A stretch of DNA of 43,919 nucleotides from Lachnospiraceae bacterium (GTDB lineage Bacteria; Bacillota; Clostridia; Lachnospirales; Lachnospiraceae): contig JAILAD010000052.1 in the NCBI GenBank assembly GCA_024681795.1, positions 1 to 43,919 on the forward strand, read 5' to 3'. The position numbers and the translations under genes were made by a program. Under the pieces are notes generated by a model that saw only the letters and a program-made list of their open reading frames with translations, was not told the origin of the DNA and did no database searches. This document shows positions 24,297 to 32,124 of this stretch, one piece after another (position 1 is the stretch's first letter; every line of letters begins with the position of its first letter).

Positions 24297-25937
24297 CTAG
24301 TAGTTATCGGGCAGGTCATTTTCCAAAAGGATGTATTTGTGACCCTGTCCTTTTATCGCATAGGCATACGCCAGTGCGTCTTCAAGCTTGTCGTAAACCA
24401 GGCATTTTTCCTCCGGGAACTTCTCGGACAAAACGCCCTCCCTGATCGGCACGGTGTGCCTTCTTCCGACCAGTAAAATATAATCACAGCAATGCGCTGC
24501 GTAGGTTCCGAATTTAAAATTGTATTCCTCTTCCTTGTCGCCGAGTTCGACCATTCCCGGAGTGACCAGAATCCGGATTCCGTCAAACATTGCAAGTGTT
24601 TCAACTGCTGCCTTCGAACCGACCGGATTGGAATTGTAGGCATCGTCGATAATGGTCACAAGGCCGTGTTCCTTCATCTGCATGCGATGCTCCACGGGCT
24701 GAATTTTGCGGACCGGAATTTTTAATTCTTTCAGAGAAATACCCATATAATTTGCCGCAGCAATCGCACCCACGACATTGATGACATTGTGCGCGCCGAT
24801 TAATTTCATCTGAAAACGCTCGGTATCTCCGTTCGGGGCAACGACCGTAAATTCCGTTCCGAACTGCGATACGGAAATATCCGTGGCCCGGTAACCGCTT
24901 AAGCAGACGTCGCTGCTGCGTGATATTTTTCCGTTATCGGATCCGTTTACGGAAGCTTCGTCCGACGCGGAATCCGTCGCCTCATCCGTAAAATAGAACA
25001 TCTTCTTCGGATACTCCGTCGCTTTTTCGCGGATATATTCGTTATCTCCGTTTAAGAAAACCATGCCTTCTTCCGGAATCGCGTCCGCAAGTTCGAATTT
25101 GGTTTTCTGGATATTTTCCATGGAAAAGAAAGTCTCCAGATGCTGCGGTCCGACCGATGTAATGATGCCGAGATCCGGGTGCACCATATCGCAGATTTCC
25201 TTGATTTCCCCGACTCTTCTTGCCCCCATTTCGCAGATAAAAATCTCATGCGTCGGTTTCAGATGCTCTCTGACCGTTCTTGTTACACCGAGCGGTGTAT
25301 TAAAATTCCCGGGCGTCACAAGAACGTTGTACCTGCTCTGCAGAAGCGTCTGCAGGTAAAATTTCATACTGGTTTTTCCGTAGGAGCCGGTAACACCTAT
25401 GATTTTTAAATCCGGCCTTGCTTTCAGCATGCGTTTTGCATCATTGATAAAATGATTGCTGACAGCCTTTTCCATCGGATGGTTGATGACGTTTGCAACG
25501 ATATTCATAATCAGCTGCAGGGAGACAAGCGTCATCAGTACTCCCGCAACCGGCTTTATTCCGAAGAAAATCACTACCGGCACAATCACTGCTGCCACAA
25601 GAATGATGATGGTTGCTATCATTCTCTTTACACGCGGTGTGTAAACCAGTTTTTTCTTGCTGTTCATCCGGTGCATTGCGCGATATACGACAATATCCAG
25701 AAGGAGCGTAAGCCAGATAGCGATATCAAGTCCCCACAGCGGGAAGAAAATCCTCGGAATTGCAAGCAGAAGTCCGAATCCAAGAAGCCACTGCTGCCTT
25801 ATATTTTTCTTAATCCAACGAATATGCTCGTCATTCTTGTAGCCGTTTAACTGAAACATGTGCATGTTATGCCGCATGACAAGAAAGAGCGCATATCCCG
25901 ACAGCACAACGGCTATCGCGGTTCTAACAATCAACAT
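24297..25937 (-). CDS. murF: MurF-like Mur ligase with membrane-embedded N-terminus
   Basis: The C-terminal two thirds is a Mur ligase: ATP loop GVTGSYGKTS, TPGNFNTPLGVT, CEMGARRVGEI, a LNGDNEYI segment, AHNVINVVGAIAAA, and DDAYNSNPVGSKAAVE, best matching MurF, which adds D-Ala-D-Ala to the UDP-MurNAc-tripeptide. The first roughly 170 residues are not the usual soluble MurF uridine-nucleotide domain but a hydrophobic region with about five membrane segments. Start ATG 25937 uses an AGGTG six bases upstream; a GTG at 25946 directly abutting the hydrolase stop is the alternative. The neighbouring ddl supports the D-Ala-D-Ala ligase role. A function at the membrane on lipid-linked precursors is possible. 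Confidence 0.82.
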   Translation of the reverse strand: MLIVRTAIAVVLSGYALFLVMRHNMHMFQLNGYKNDEHIRWIKKNIRQQWLLGFGLLLAIPRIFFPLWGLDIAIWLTLLLDIVVYRAMHRMNSKKKLVYTPRVKRMIATIIILVAAVIVPVVIFFGIKPVAGVLMTLVSLQLIMNIVANVINHPMEKAVSNHFINDAKRMLKARPDLKIIGVTGSYGKTSMKFYLQTLLQSRYNVLVTPGNFNTPLGVTRTVREHLKPTHEIFICEMGARRVGEIKEICDMVHPDLGIITSVGPQHLETFFSMENIQKTKFELADAIPEEGMVFLNGDNEYIREKATEYPKKMFYFTDEATDSASDEASVNGSDNGKISRSSDVCLSGYRATDISVSQFGTEFTVVAPNGDTERFQMKLIGAHNVINVVGAIAAANYMGISLKELKIPVRKIQPVEHRMQMKEHGLVTIIDDAYNSNPVGSKAAVETLAMFDGIRILVTPGMVELGDKEEEYNFKFGTYAAHCCDYILLVGRRHTVPIREGVLSEKFPEEKCLVYDKLEDALAYAYAIKGQGHKYILLENDLPDNY

Positions 25938-25946
25938 TCGGTACAC

Positions 25947-26717
25947 CTATATTTGAAAATACGATTTCATGATATTGGTAAAGACAATCGGCTGTTCCAG
26001 GAAGGAAAAATGCCCGGCGCCCTTCAGCACCGCCAATCCGGAATTCGGTATTTTTTCTTCCATGATTTTTGCATCTCCGATGGGAGTTGCCGTGTCCCTG
26101 TCGCCCCAGATTAAAAGGGTTTCCTGCTTTATTTTCGGCAGAAGTTCCGTTAAATCCTCATTTACGGCCATGACCAGACACTGCCTCATCATCGGGGAGG
26201 CGTTCCGGTAATCCGCCGAACCCTGCCTGCTTCTCCAGTCATCAATCAGTTCAGGGAAAAGGAAATAGATGAATTTCAGGTTCAGGATTTTTTTCAGTAT
26301 TTTATACCTTCTGATTTTCATCTTCTGTGAAAAGGACCTCTTCGGCATTATGCCGGCGCTGTCTATCAGCACAATCCGGTCAATTTCAAAAGGGAGATTC
26401 TCCCTTGCGGCCAGCTTGATTATGACTCTTCCGCCGTAAGAGTGCCCGATTAACGTTGCTCTTTTTATCTCCAGCACTTCCATCAGCCGGATAAAAAAAT
26501 CCGCAAACCGGTCTACGTTCCAGGCTTCCTTCGGCTCATCGCTCCCGCCGAATCCCGGGAAATCAAACTGCACAAATCTGTATTTTTCATTAATGCTGTT
26601 GGCAACCAGGTCGTATACTCCGAGGTCGGTTCCCCATCCCTGCAGCATGACCACGGTCTCCTCACCGGTGCCGGTGATTTTTACGCATATATTGTATCCG
26701 TCAACTTCTATGTTCAT
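25947..26717 (-). CDS. Alpha/beta hydrolase of the murF-ddl operon
   Basis: The 256-residue hydrolase-fold protein has LQGWGTDLGVYD (oxyanion region), nucleophile elbow GHSYGG (Ser93), Asp in WGDRDTATPIGD, and His in KGAGHFSFLEQP. It resembles C-C bond hydrolases and esterases of the BioH/MhpC kind. Its stop abuts the murF-like gene with no gap, so the three genes are one operon. The link to cell-wall precursor synthesis is conserved context at most; no substrate can be named. The start has only a weak ribosome site. Confidence 0.85.
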   Translation of the reverse strand: MNIEVDGYNICVKITGTGEETVVMLQGWGTDLGVYDLVANSINEKYRFVQFDFPGFGGSDEPKEAWNVDRFADFFIRLMEVLEIKRATLIGHSYGGRVIIKLAARENLPFEIDRIVLIDSAGIMPKRSFSQKMKIRRYKILKKILNLKFIYFLFPELIDDWRSRQGSADYRNASPMMRQCLVMAVNEDLTELLPKIKQETLLIWGDRDTATPIGDAKIMEEKIPNSGLAVLKGAGHFSFLEQPIVFTNIMKSYFQI

Positions 26718-26793
26718 ATATTTTCAAACCATCTCAAATTCAGCACATACAAATTTATTATATCCTTTCACCCCTGCTATTTCAAGTAGCCCC

Positions 26794-26893
26794 GGGGACT
26801 GTCCCTTGCGGATTCATTGGGGAATCATTGGGGACTGTCCCCGTTATTCGCCACAGGGACTGTCCCTGGCGAAATCATTGGGGACTGTCCCCC
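26794..26893. repeat. Palindromic repeat array C
   Basis: Copies start at 26794, 26830, 26855 and 26880. The last three keep an exact 25-base period; the first gap is 36, which is 25 plus an 11-base duplication (ATTCATTGGGG/AATCATTGGGG). The copy at 26855 sits in a longer inverted repeat, TTCGCCA ... TGGCGAA. The array lies between the start of the murF operon and the cystatin-like lipoprotein terminator. Confidence 0.9.
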
Positions 26894-26911
26894 GTATCCT
26901 GAATAGACCGA

Positions 26912-26937
26912 CAAAAAAGGGGCACCGTCAGGTGCCC
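26912..26937 (-). terminator. Terminator of the cystatin-like lipoprotein gene
   Basis: GGGCACC (26920-26926), GTCA loop and GGTGCCC (26931-26937) form a stem followed on the minus strand by CTTTTTTG (26911-26919). It ends the lipoprotein transcript. Confidence 0.85.
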
Positions 26938-26962
26938 TTTCCCAGTCACAACTATTTACTTC

Positions 26963-27736
26963 TTATAATCCGGAATATGCCCCGATATTTACGCATTCAG
27001 CGGATGTAAGGCTTGAATTTCCCTGTAAATCAGCATACCAGGTTACAACATAGAGGTTTTCATCAGAGCCTCTGCAAATTGCCTTATAGTTTTTACCGGA
27101 CACAACCTGGGTTCCCAGAAGTGCTACGGGATTGTAAATTACATCTCCTGTATTGATGGCATCGAAGGAAGCCATTGCATTCTCATCAGGAAGCATACCT
27201 GCTTTTCCGGTACCCTGTACGGCCCATGCACCGGTAGCACCCTTACCGAGCGGTTCCGCAGTCTCGATAGCGGTAATATCAATCGGCTTAATTCCTAATA
27301 CGGAAGCATCACCGTTCGTTTCTTCATAAATTGTTACAAAATAAAAACCGGGAGTTGTCGCACCTGCATCGGTTCCGTATACAAGATACATATAATTCAC
27401 ACCGGATACAACCTGCGTTGCAACAAGATCAAGCACATAGAAATTAGTGCCTTCACCTCTTAATGCTACTGCAATACGTACGCTGTCATCTTCAGCCATC
27501 ATTGCAGCCGAATTATCGGCATAAAGTTCCCAACCACCGACAACCGGCGGATTTTCCGTTACAGCGGTTTCGGGTTCTGCGGGAGCCGTTTCGGAAGTTG
27601 CTACTTCAGACGTAACGGTTTGCTGAGCAGCCGGTTCCTGTGTAACAGGCGGTGTAGTCTTTGTACAACCGGTTAATACCAGCCCGGACATTGCCACACC
27701 AACAAGACCAACTGTGAATATATTCATCTTTTTCAT
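26963..27736 (-). CDS. Lipoprotein with two cystatin-like (QVVSG) units
   Basis: The 257-residue surface lipoprotein has lipobox LTGC (Cys24), then a Thr/Pro/Glu/Ala-rich linker (about 28-66). Two repeats follow, about 66-155 and 168-252. Each opens with a Gly before Trp (GGWE, GAWAV) and contains QVVSGxNY (Gln108-Gly112; Gln210-Gly214), then a predicted beta strand and hairpin (FYFVTIYEETNGDAS; LYVVTWYADLQGNSS). QxVxG after an N-terminal Gly is the hallmark of cystatin cysteine-protease inhibitors, so a tandem cystatin-fold protein is plausible. It could inhibit external cysteine proteases or simply use the fold. Flanked by repeat arrays C and D and monocistronic, with its own terminator. 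Confidence 0.7.
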   Translation of the reverse strand: MKKMNIFTVGLVGVAMSGLVLTGCTKTTPPVTQEPAAQQTVTSEVATSETAPAEPETAVTENPPVVGGWELYADNSAAMMAEDDSVRIAVALRGEGTNFYVLDLVATQVVSGVNYMYLVYGTDAGATTPGFYFVTIYEETNGDASVLGIKPIDITAIETAEPLGKGATGAWAVQGTGKAGMLPDENAMASFDAINTGDVIYNPVALLGTQVVSGKNYKAICRGSDENLYVVTWYADLQGNSSLTSAECVNIGAYSGL

Positions 27737-27864
27737 TTTTTCTTCCTCCCGTATTTCTTAAATACTTAGTTAAAATACCCTTTTTCTTTCACTTATGTGA
27801 GTGATTTTATCATACAATGTCCTACTCTTGTCCAACAAATTACATTTTTTGAAGGATATTTTTT

Positions 27865-27927
27865 GGGGACTGTCCCCGGACGAAAACATGGGGACTGTCC
27901 CCGTGGACACCACAGGGGACTGTCCCC
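27865..27927. repeat. Palindromic repeat array D, three copies at exact 25-bp period
   Basis: GGGGACTGTCCCC occurs at 27865-27877, 27890-27902 and 27915-27927, an exact 25-base period with different 12-base spacers. It lies upstream of the cystatin-like lipoprotein gene and just beyond the terminator of the DUF1232 gene. Confidence 0.92.
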
Positions 27928-27941
27928 GCCCCCACCAAAAG

Positions 27942-27973
27942 AAAAAACCCTGCGAGGACGGTGCAGAGTTTTT
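27942..27973 (-). terminator. Terminator of the DUF1232 gene
   Basis: AAAACCCTGC (27944-27953) pairs with GCAGAGTTTT (27963-27972), with one G-U pair. The minus strand continues with TTTTTTCTTTT. Confidence 0.65.
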
Positions 27974-28025
27974 CCTTATTACGTCACAAACTATATATAT
28001 ACTTCAATTTCTCCCTTTACTCAAC

Positions 28026-28292
28026 TTACAGTTCCCTGTAACTTCCTCCTGCAAACTCCGGCTGAGGCTGCGGCTCCGGATTCGGAATGTCCTCTTCTTT
28101 CTTCATATTCAGACCATAAACCAGATTCGTAATTTCTCCGATCAGTCCGAGTGTCAAAATCAGTGCGTCGTCAATCTGTCCGATTCCGCTTATAAAATCC
28201 GGAATAAAATCAATCGGCCCGAACGCATATACAAACATAACTACCGCAATGATGATTCCTGCCAAAACGGGATTGTAATTATTCTTCTTCAT
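28026..28292 (-). CDS. DUF1232 (YkvA-like) small membrane protein
   Basis: The 88-residue protein has one clear hydrophobic helix (LAGIIIAVVMFVYAF) leading into the DUF1232 signature FGPIDFIPDFISGIGQIDD and a second hydrophobic helix (ALILTLGLIGEI). The C-terminus is a Pro/Glu-rich tail. GGAGGG before the ATG supports the start. DUF1232 proteins are small membrane proteins of unknown function, widespread in Firmicutes. Monocistronic here. Confidence 0.82.
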   Translation of the reverse strand: MKKNNYNPVLAGIIIAVVMFVYAFGPIDFIPDFISGIGQIDDALILTLGLIGEITNLVYGLNMKKEEDIPNPEPQPQPEFAGGSYREL

Positions 28293-28470
28293 AATTTCGC
28301 CCTCCTTTATTCTGCATTGTCCGGCCGATACCTGTTATCAACCTGATTATCTGTTTCCACTTACCAGAGATTCTTTCTCATCTCTTAAACACAGTATAAA
28401 ATTGTTTTTCCGATAAAAAAATAACAGGAACTGTAAATAACGGGACCCATTTCATCACTTTCTGAAAAAA

Positions 28471-28497
28471 ACAAAAAAGCAGGCCAAAACCTGCTTT
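28471..28497 (-). terminator. Terminator downstream of cobI
   Basis: AAAGCAGG (28476-28483), six-base loop and CCTGCTTT (28490-28497) form a stem followed on the minus strand by TTTGTTTTTTT. It ends the cstA-cobI transcript. Confidence 0.9.
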
Positions 28498-28512
28498 ACT
28501 GCCAATTCCGAA

Positions 28513-29217
28513 TTATTGCTGCTTTAATTCTTTTATAATGATCGTCGTCATATATCCTGCATCAACCGGAATATCCTCAGCACCGGAATATCTGCTTTCT
28601 TCCTCCGTGCCGCAGTTTATGACGGCATATACCATGATTCTTCCGGTTTCTTCCGCCCTCCTCAGAGTCTCTTTTATTTTCCCGATATTTTTTCCGGCTT
28701 TCATAATGATTTTAGTCCCGGGCAGTTTCAAAAGCCCTTCAATATCGCTCTGCCCCGTTCCGATATGAATTTCTTCCTCTTCCTCACACAAAGAAATGCC
28801 CAAGGCCGCCGCCGATGCCGTAAAAGACGTAATCCCGTTTATCTGTTCCGCCTCAAAACCGGCATCCGATGCCTTTTTCATTATTCCGGTAAATGTAGAA
28901 TAAACAACGGGATCCCCGATTGTTATAAAAGCCACGTTTTTTCCGTCAGACAGGTACCTGCGAATCACCTCAAACGATTCGGAATGTACTTTTTCAAGTT
29001 CCTCCCTGCTTCTGGTCATCTTACAATCCAGGCAGATACACTCCTTTCCTTCCGTTTCCGGAACCGCCTCTTTCGCAATCCGGTATGCCCGGCATAAATC
29101 CTTTGAAACCGTCGGAATGCATATGATATCCGCTTCCCTGATACAGTTGACTGCCTTTAGAGTTAAATAATCCGCAGAACCCGGACCTACTCCCACTCCG
29201 TATAATTTTCCGTTCAT
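28513..29217 (-). CDS. cobI: Precorrin-2 C20-methyltransferase
   Basis: The SAM-dependent methyltransferase (CobI/CbiL family) adds a methyl at C20 of precorrin-2 or its cobalt form on the way to cobalamin. The 234 residues show the N-terminal signature YGVGVGPGSADYLTLKAV, the ADIICIPT strand, the GDPVVYSTF cofactor loop and NGITSFTASAA. Other corrin genes are absent from the window, so it is an isolated copy or the rest is elsewhere. It lies 75 bases downstream of the cstA-like gene on the same strand, separated by a purine-rich tract, and ends at a terminator. Confidence 0.88.
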   Translation of the reverse strand: MNGKLYGVGVGPGSADYLTLKAVNCIREADIICIPTVSKDLCRAYRIAKEAVPETEGKECICLDCKMTRSREELEKVHSESFEVIRRYLSDGKNVAFITIGDPVVYSTFTGIMKKASDAGFEAEQINGITSFTASAAALGISLCEEEEEIHIGTGQSDIEGLLKLPGTKIIMKAGKNIGKIKETLRRAEETGRIMVYAVINCGTEEESRYSGAEDIPVDAGYMTTIIIKELKQQ

Positions 29218-29292
29218 TTTCCCTTTTCTTTCGCCTTTCCTTCTTCCCGGCCTTCCTTCTGCTTCAACTTTTCCTTCTCCTCCGCCTTTCCT

Positions 29293-30711
29293 TTAAACCT
29301 TTTTTAGTTTCCTTCCGAAAAATACCAGATATACAATCAGCAGAGAAACCGCAAAAACAATTCCCGCGGGGTAAGCAATCTTTTCCGACAAACGAAATCC
29401 TTCCTTCGCCATCAGAATGTAGGTCAGGGATACGGCCGACATAAAAGTCGCAGGCAGAGCGGTAAGAAGCGAACCGAACCGGTACTTTCCTTCCTTCAGC
29501 AAATAGGATGTCGCCACCCACAAAGAAATCATTGCCAGTGTCTGGTTGCTCCATGAAAAATAGCGCCATAACACATTAAAATTGAGCTGTGTCAAAACCG
29601 CCCCCAGACCAAGTAACGGCAATGTAATAATCAGTCTCTTTCCGATTTTTGACTGCGAAAGCCCGGTCCACTCGGCAAGAATCAGACGTGCGCTTCGAAA
29701 AGCCGTGTCTCCGGAAGTAATCGGGCAGGCCACAACTCCGATAATCGCCAGTGCACCGCCAACCGGCCCCAGCATAGTCTTGCTGATCTGATAAACGACA
29801 CCGGATTGTCCGAGCTCCGTGAGGGACTTGGATAGCAGCTCCGTATTCCCGTAAAATGCCACGCCGGCAGCAGCCCATACCAGCGCAATGACGGACTCCG
29901 TAATCATCGCACCGTAGAACACCCTGCGCCCTTCCCTTTCACTTGTAATACACTTCGCCACCATCGGCGACTGCGTGGCATGAAAACCGGATATCGCACC
30001 GCAGGCAACGGTAATAAACATAAACGGAAAGACCGGAAGATTCTCCGGGTGCAGATTTGCAAGCTGCAGCTCCGGAATATGATATTTACTTAAGAAAATA
30101 ATAGCCCCGGAAATGCTGACTGCCATCACAATCAAAACCACACCGAAAACCGGATATAATTTTCCGATTACCTTATCAATCGGCAAAAGCGTTGCGAGCA
30201 CATAATAAACAAGAATGATTACAATCCAGAACGTATTTCCGAGTTTTTCGCCCGTCAGTGTATTGATTAAAGCCGCAGGGCTCGTCACGAACACCGTTCC
30301 GGTAAGAAGTAAAAGAATAACCGAAAATACACGCATTGAGTAAAGCGCGCCCTTTCCGAGATAGATTCCCGAAAGTTCCGCAATGGAAGCACCGCCGTGT
30401 CTGGAAGAAATCATACCGCTCATATAATCGTGTACCGCGCCTCCAAGAATTGCGCCGAACACAATCCATAAAAAAACAACGGGACCGAAACACGCCCCCA
30501 TCAGTGCACCGAAAATCGGACCGGTTCCCGCAATATTCAGGAGCTGAATCAGGAATGCTTTCCACGTTTTCATGGGAACACAGTCCACCCCGTCATTGAT
30601 TGCGATTGCCGGTGTTTGTCTGTCATCCGGGCCGAAAATCTTTTCCGTAAGTCTGCCGTAGAAGAAATAACCTGCAAATAATACGATTAATGCCACAACA
30701 AAAGTAATCAT
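29293..30711 (-). CDS. CstA-family (carbon starvation) transporter
   Basis: The 472-residue polytopic membrane protein has conserved CstA features: FGPDDRQTPAIAINDGVDCVPM, the QLLNIAGTGPIFGALMG motif, GAVHDYMSGMISSRHGGASIAELSG, and GFHATQSPMVAKC. CstA proteins import peptides or pyruvate during nutrient limitation. This is the short form (about 470-480) common in anaerobic Firmicutes, not the 700-residue enterobacterial form. Co-oriented with cobI downstream. The partner LytS/BtsS-like sensor is not seen; the LytTR gene 8 kb away belongs to another pair. Confidence 0.9.
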   Translation of the reverse strand: MITFVVALIVLFAGYFFYGRLTEKIFGPDDRQTPAIAINDGVDCVPMKTWKAFLIQLLNIAGTGPIFGALMGACFGPVVFLWIVFGAILGGAVHDYMSGMISSRHGGASIAELSGIYLGKGALYSMRVFSVILLLLTGTVFVTSPAALINTLTGEKLGNTFWIVIILVYYVLATLLPIDKVIGKLYPVFGVVLIVMAVSISGAIIFLSKYHIPELQLANLHPENLPVFPFMFITVACGAISGFHATQSPMVAKCITSEREGRRVFYGAMITESVIALVWAAAGVAFYGNTELLSKSLTELGQSGVVYQISKTMLGPVGGALAIIGVVACPITSGDTAFRSARLILAEWTGLSQSKIGKRLIITLPLLGLGAVLTQLNFNVLWRYFSWSNQTLAMISLWVATSYLLKEGKYRFGSLLTALPATFMSAVSLTYILMAKEGFRLSEKIAYPAGIVFAVSLLIVYLVFFGRKLKKV

Positions 30712-30807
30712 TTTTTAACGCCTCTTTCTCAAATTTTTCCGAATTCCTCTTCATAGACCGTAAGACACAGCACAAACAATCCCAACGTCAGTGTAAACAG
30801 CTTTCCG

Positions 30808-31929
30808 TTATGACTGTGCTTCTTTCTTTGCCTTCTTCCCGGCGATTTTCTTTTTTATGAAATTCTCGAGAAGCACCCGCAAAATGCAAAGCGCAATTAC
30901 TCCCAGCGTAACAAGAACACTCTTCCATACCGCACCCGCGGGAGCGGTGTCTTTGTAGAGAATGTCGACTTTGGTAACAATACCTGTAATCCAGGCAAAA
31001 AACATATGGTAAACAAAGAAAATCAAAGAATTCCGGCCAACCCATGCAATTTCGTTCAAACGCATTCCGGTCTCTTCCATGTTGTAAAACAGAATTCCCA
31101 GCCCCCATACTCCGGGAATCGATACCGCAATATTCAGTAACATTGCCGCCACTTCATGCTCTCCGAAACTTCCCCGGAACAGGTTAACGGAAGGGGGTTT
31201 CAGCATCGCAAGTACCAGACTTGCAAGTAATGCAGCTGCGCCGATTCCCCATCTTGCGCCTTTCGGTACACCCGGCAGTTCCATCAGTTTTAGCTGACCT
31301 GCAAGTGCACCCAGCATGATAAGTGCCGTCCAAAAAGGAACCAGATGAATATTATACGGCAGTACGACCTGAAAATGCAGCATTACACCGGTCAGCGCAA
31401 ATAATAAAACCGCAGTAATAACGGTTGCGATTTTTGATTTCATTACGAGTTTTGCAAGCGGGAAAAACAGAATTCCGGCGAATAAAAGAGCAATTAAAAA
31501 CCAGAAATCCGCCAGAAAAAAATATCTCCTGCCAAGGGAATAATAGTCCCAGTGAAACCAGTCCTGAATCGTCCGGTTCCAGATGCATCCGATTAAAAAA
31601 TTACGAAGACAGGCGAATGCTTCTTTTACCGTTTCGTTTTTCGAAAGCACTAAAACGGCCGAACCGACAGCCCAAAAAAACAGGGAAAACCGAAAGAACG
31701 GAACCATCAAAGCCTTCGCCCTGTTTCCGATTTCTTCCAAAGCAGTACGCCTGCCCGGTTTATAAAAATATCCCGAAAAGAAGAAAAAACATGCCAGAAA
31801 GATTTCCGACATGTGATTCACAATTCCCTTCCCCACACAGGGGGCCAGCAGGTGATATACCACAATCACAAGAATTGCAATTCCTTTTATCGCATCCACA
31901 TATTGAAGACGCTTCTTTTCCTCCGCCAT
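30808..31929 (-). CDS. Acyltransferase-3 family membrane protein
   Basis: The roughly 373-residue protein has about ten membrane segments and the acyltransferase-3 start YVDAIKGIAILVIVVYHLL (with the key His in YHLL) and FFFFSGYFYKPG. Such enzymes move acyl groups onto exported sugars or cell-wall components. I chose ATG 31929 with GGAG seven bases upstream rather than a TTG 51 bases further upstream. A second, distant family member lies at 37413-38513. No sugar-modifying partner genes are adjacent. Confidence 0.85.
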   Translation of the reverse strand: MAEEKKRLQYVDAIKGIAILVIVVYHLLAPCVGKGIVNHMSEIFLACFFFFSGYFYKPGRRTALEEIGNRAKALMVPFFRFSLFFWAVGSAVLVLSKNETVKEAFACLRNFLIGCIWNRTIQDWFHWDYYSLGRRYFFLADFWFLIALLFAGILFFPLAKLVMKSKIATVITAVLLFALTGVMLHFQVVLPYNIHLVPFWTALIMLGALAGQLKLMELPGVPKGARWGIGAAALLASLVLAMLKPPSVNLFRGSFGEHEVAAMLLNIAVSIPGVWGLGILFYNMEETGMRLNEIAWVGRNSLIFFVYHMFFAWITGIVTKVDILYKDTAPAGAVWKSVLVTLGVIALCILRVLLENFIKKKIAGKKAKKEAQS

Positions 31930-32080
31930 TTTTACTCCGATTAAACATCTTTTTTCTTTTAATTTTAACACGTCACGCAAACCCTAACAACACCTTATCA
32001 TACACAAACTGCGGTTCCTGTCACGCACATACTGAAGGTTCACACCTTTCCACGCCCCTGCCAAAGTTTCGACTGAACTG

Positions 32081-32104
32081 AAAAAGCCCTCTTTCGAGGG
32101 CTTT
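32081..32104 (-). terminator. Terminator of the kinase-like giant gene
   Basis: AAAGCCCTC (32083-32091), TTTC loop and GAGGGCTTT (32096-32104) form a nine-base stem, followed by T-rich sequence on the minus strand (GGCTTTTTC). It ends the gene whose stop is at 32125. Confidence 0.88.
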
Positions 32105-32124
32105 ACAATTTCACCGTTCCCGCT

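Noticed and set aside
23103-25937. Vancomycin-resistance-like cluster (D-lactate or D-serine ligase)
   Set aside because: The ligase has the EDKY omega-loop element of D-Ala-D-Ala ligases, and there is no vanH, vanX, vanT or VanS/VanR pair.
28026-29217. Cobalamin riboswitch before cobI or cstA
   Set aside because: No B12-box-like sequence was seen in the short upstream gaps.
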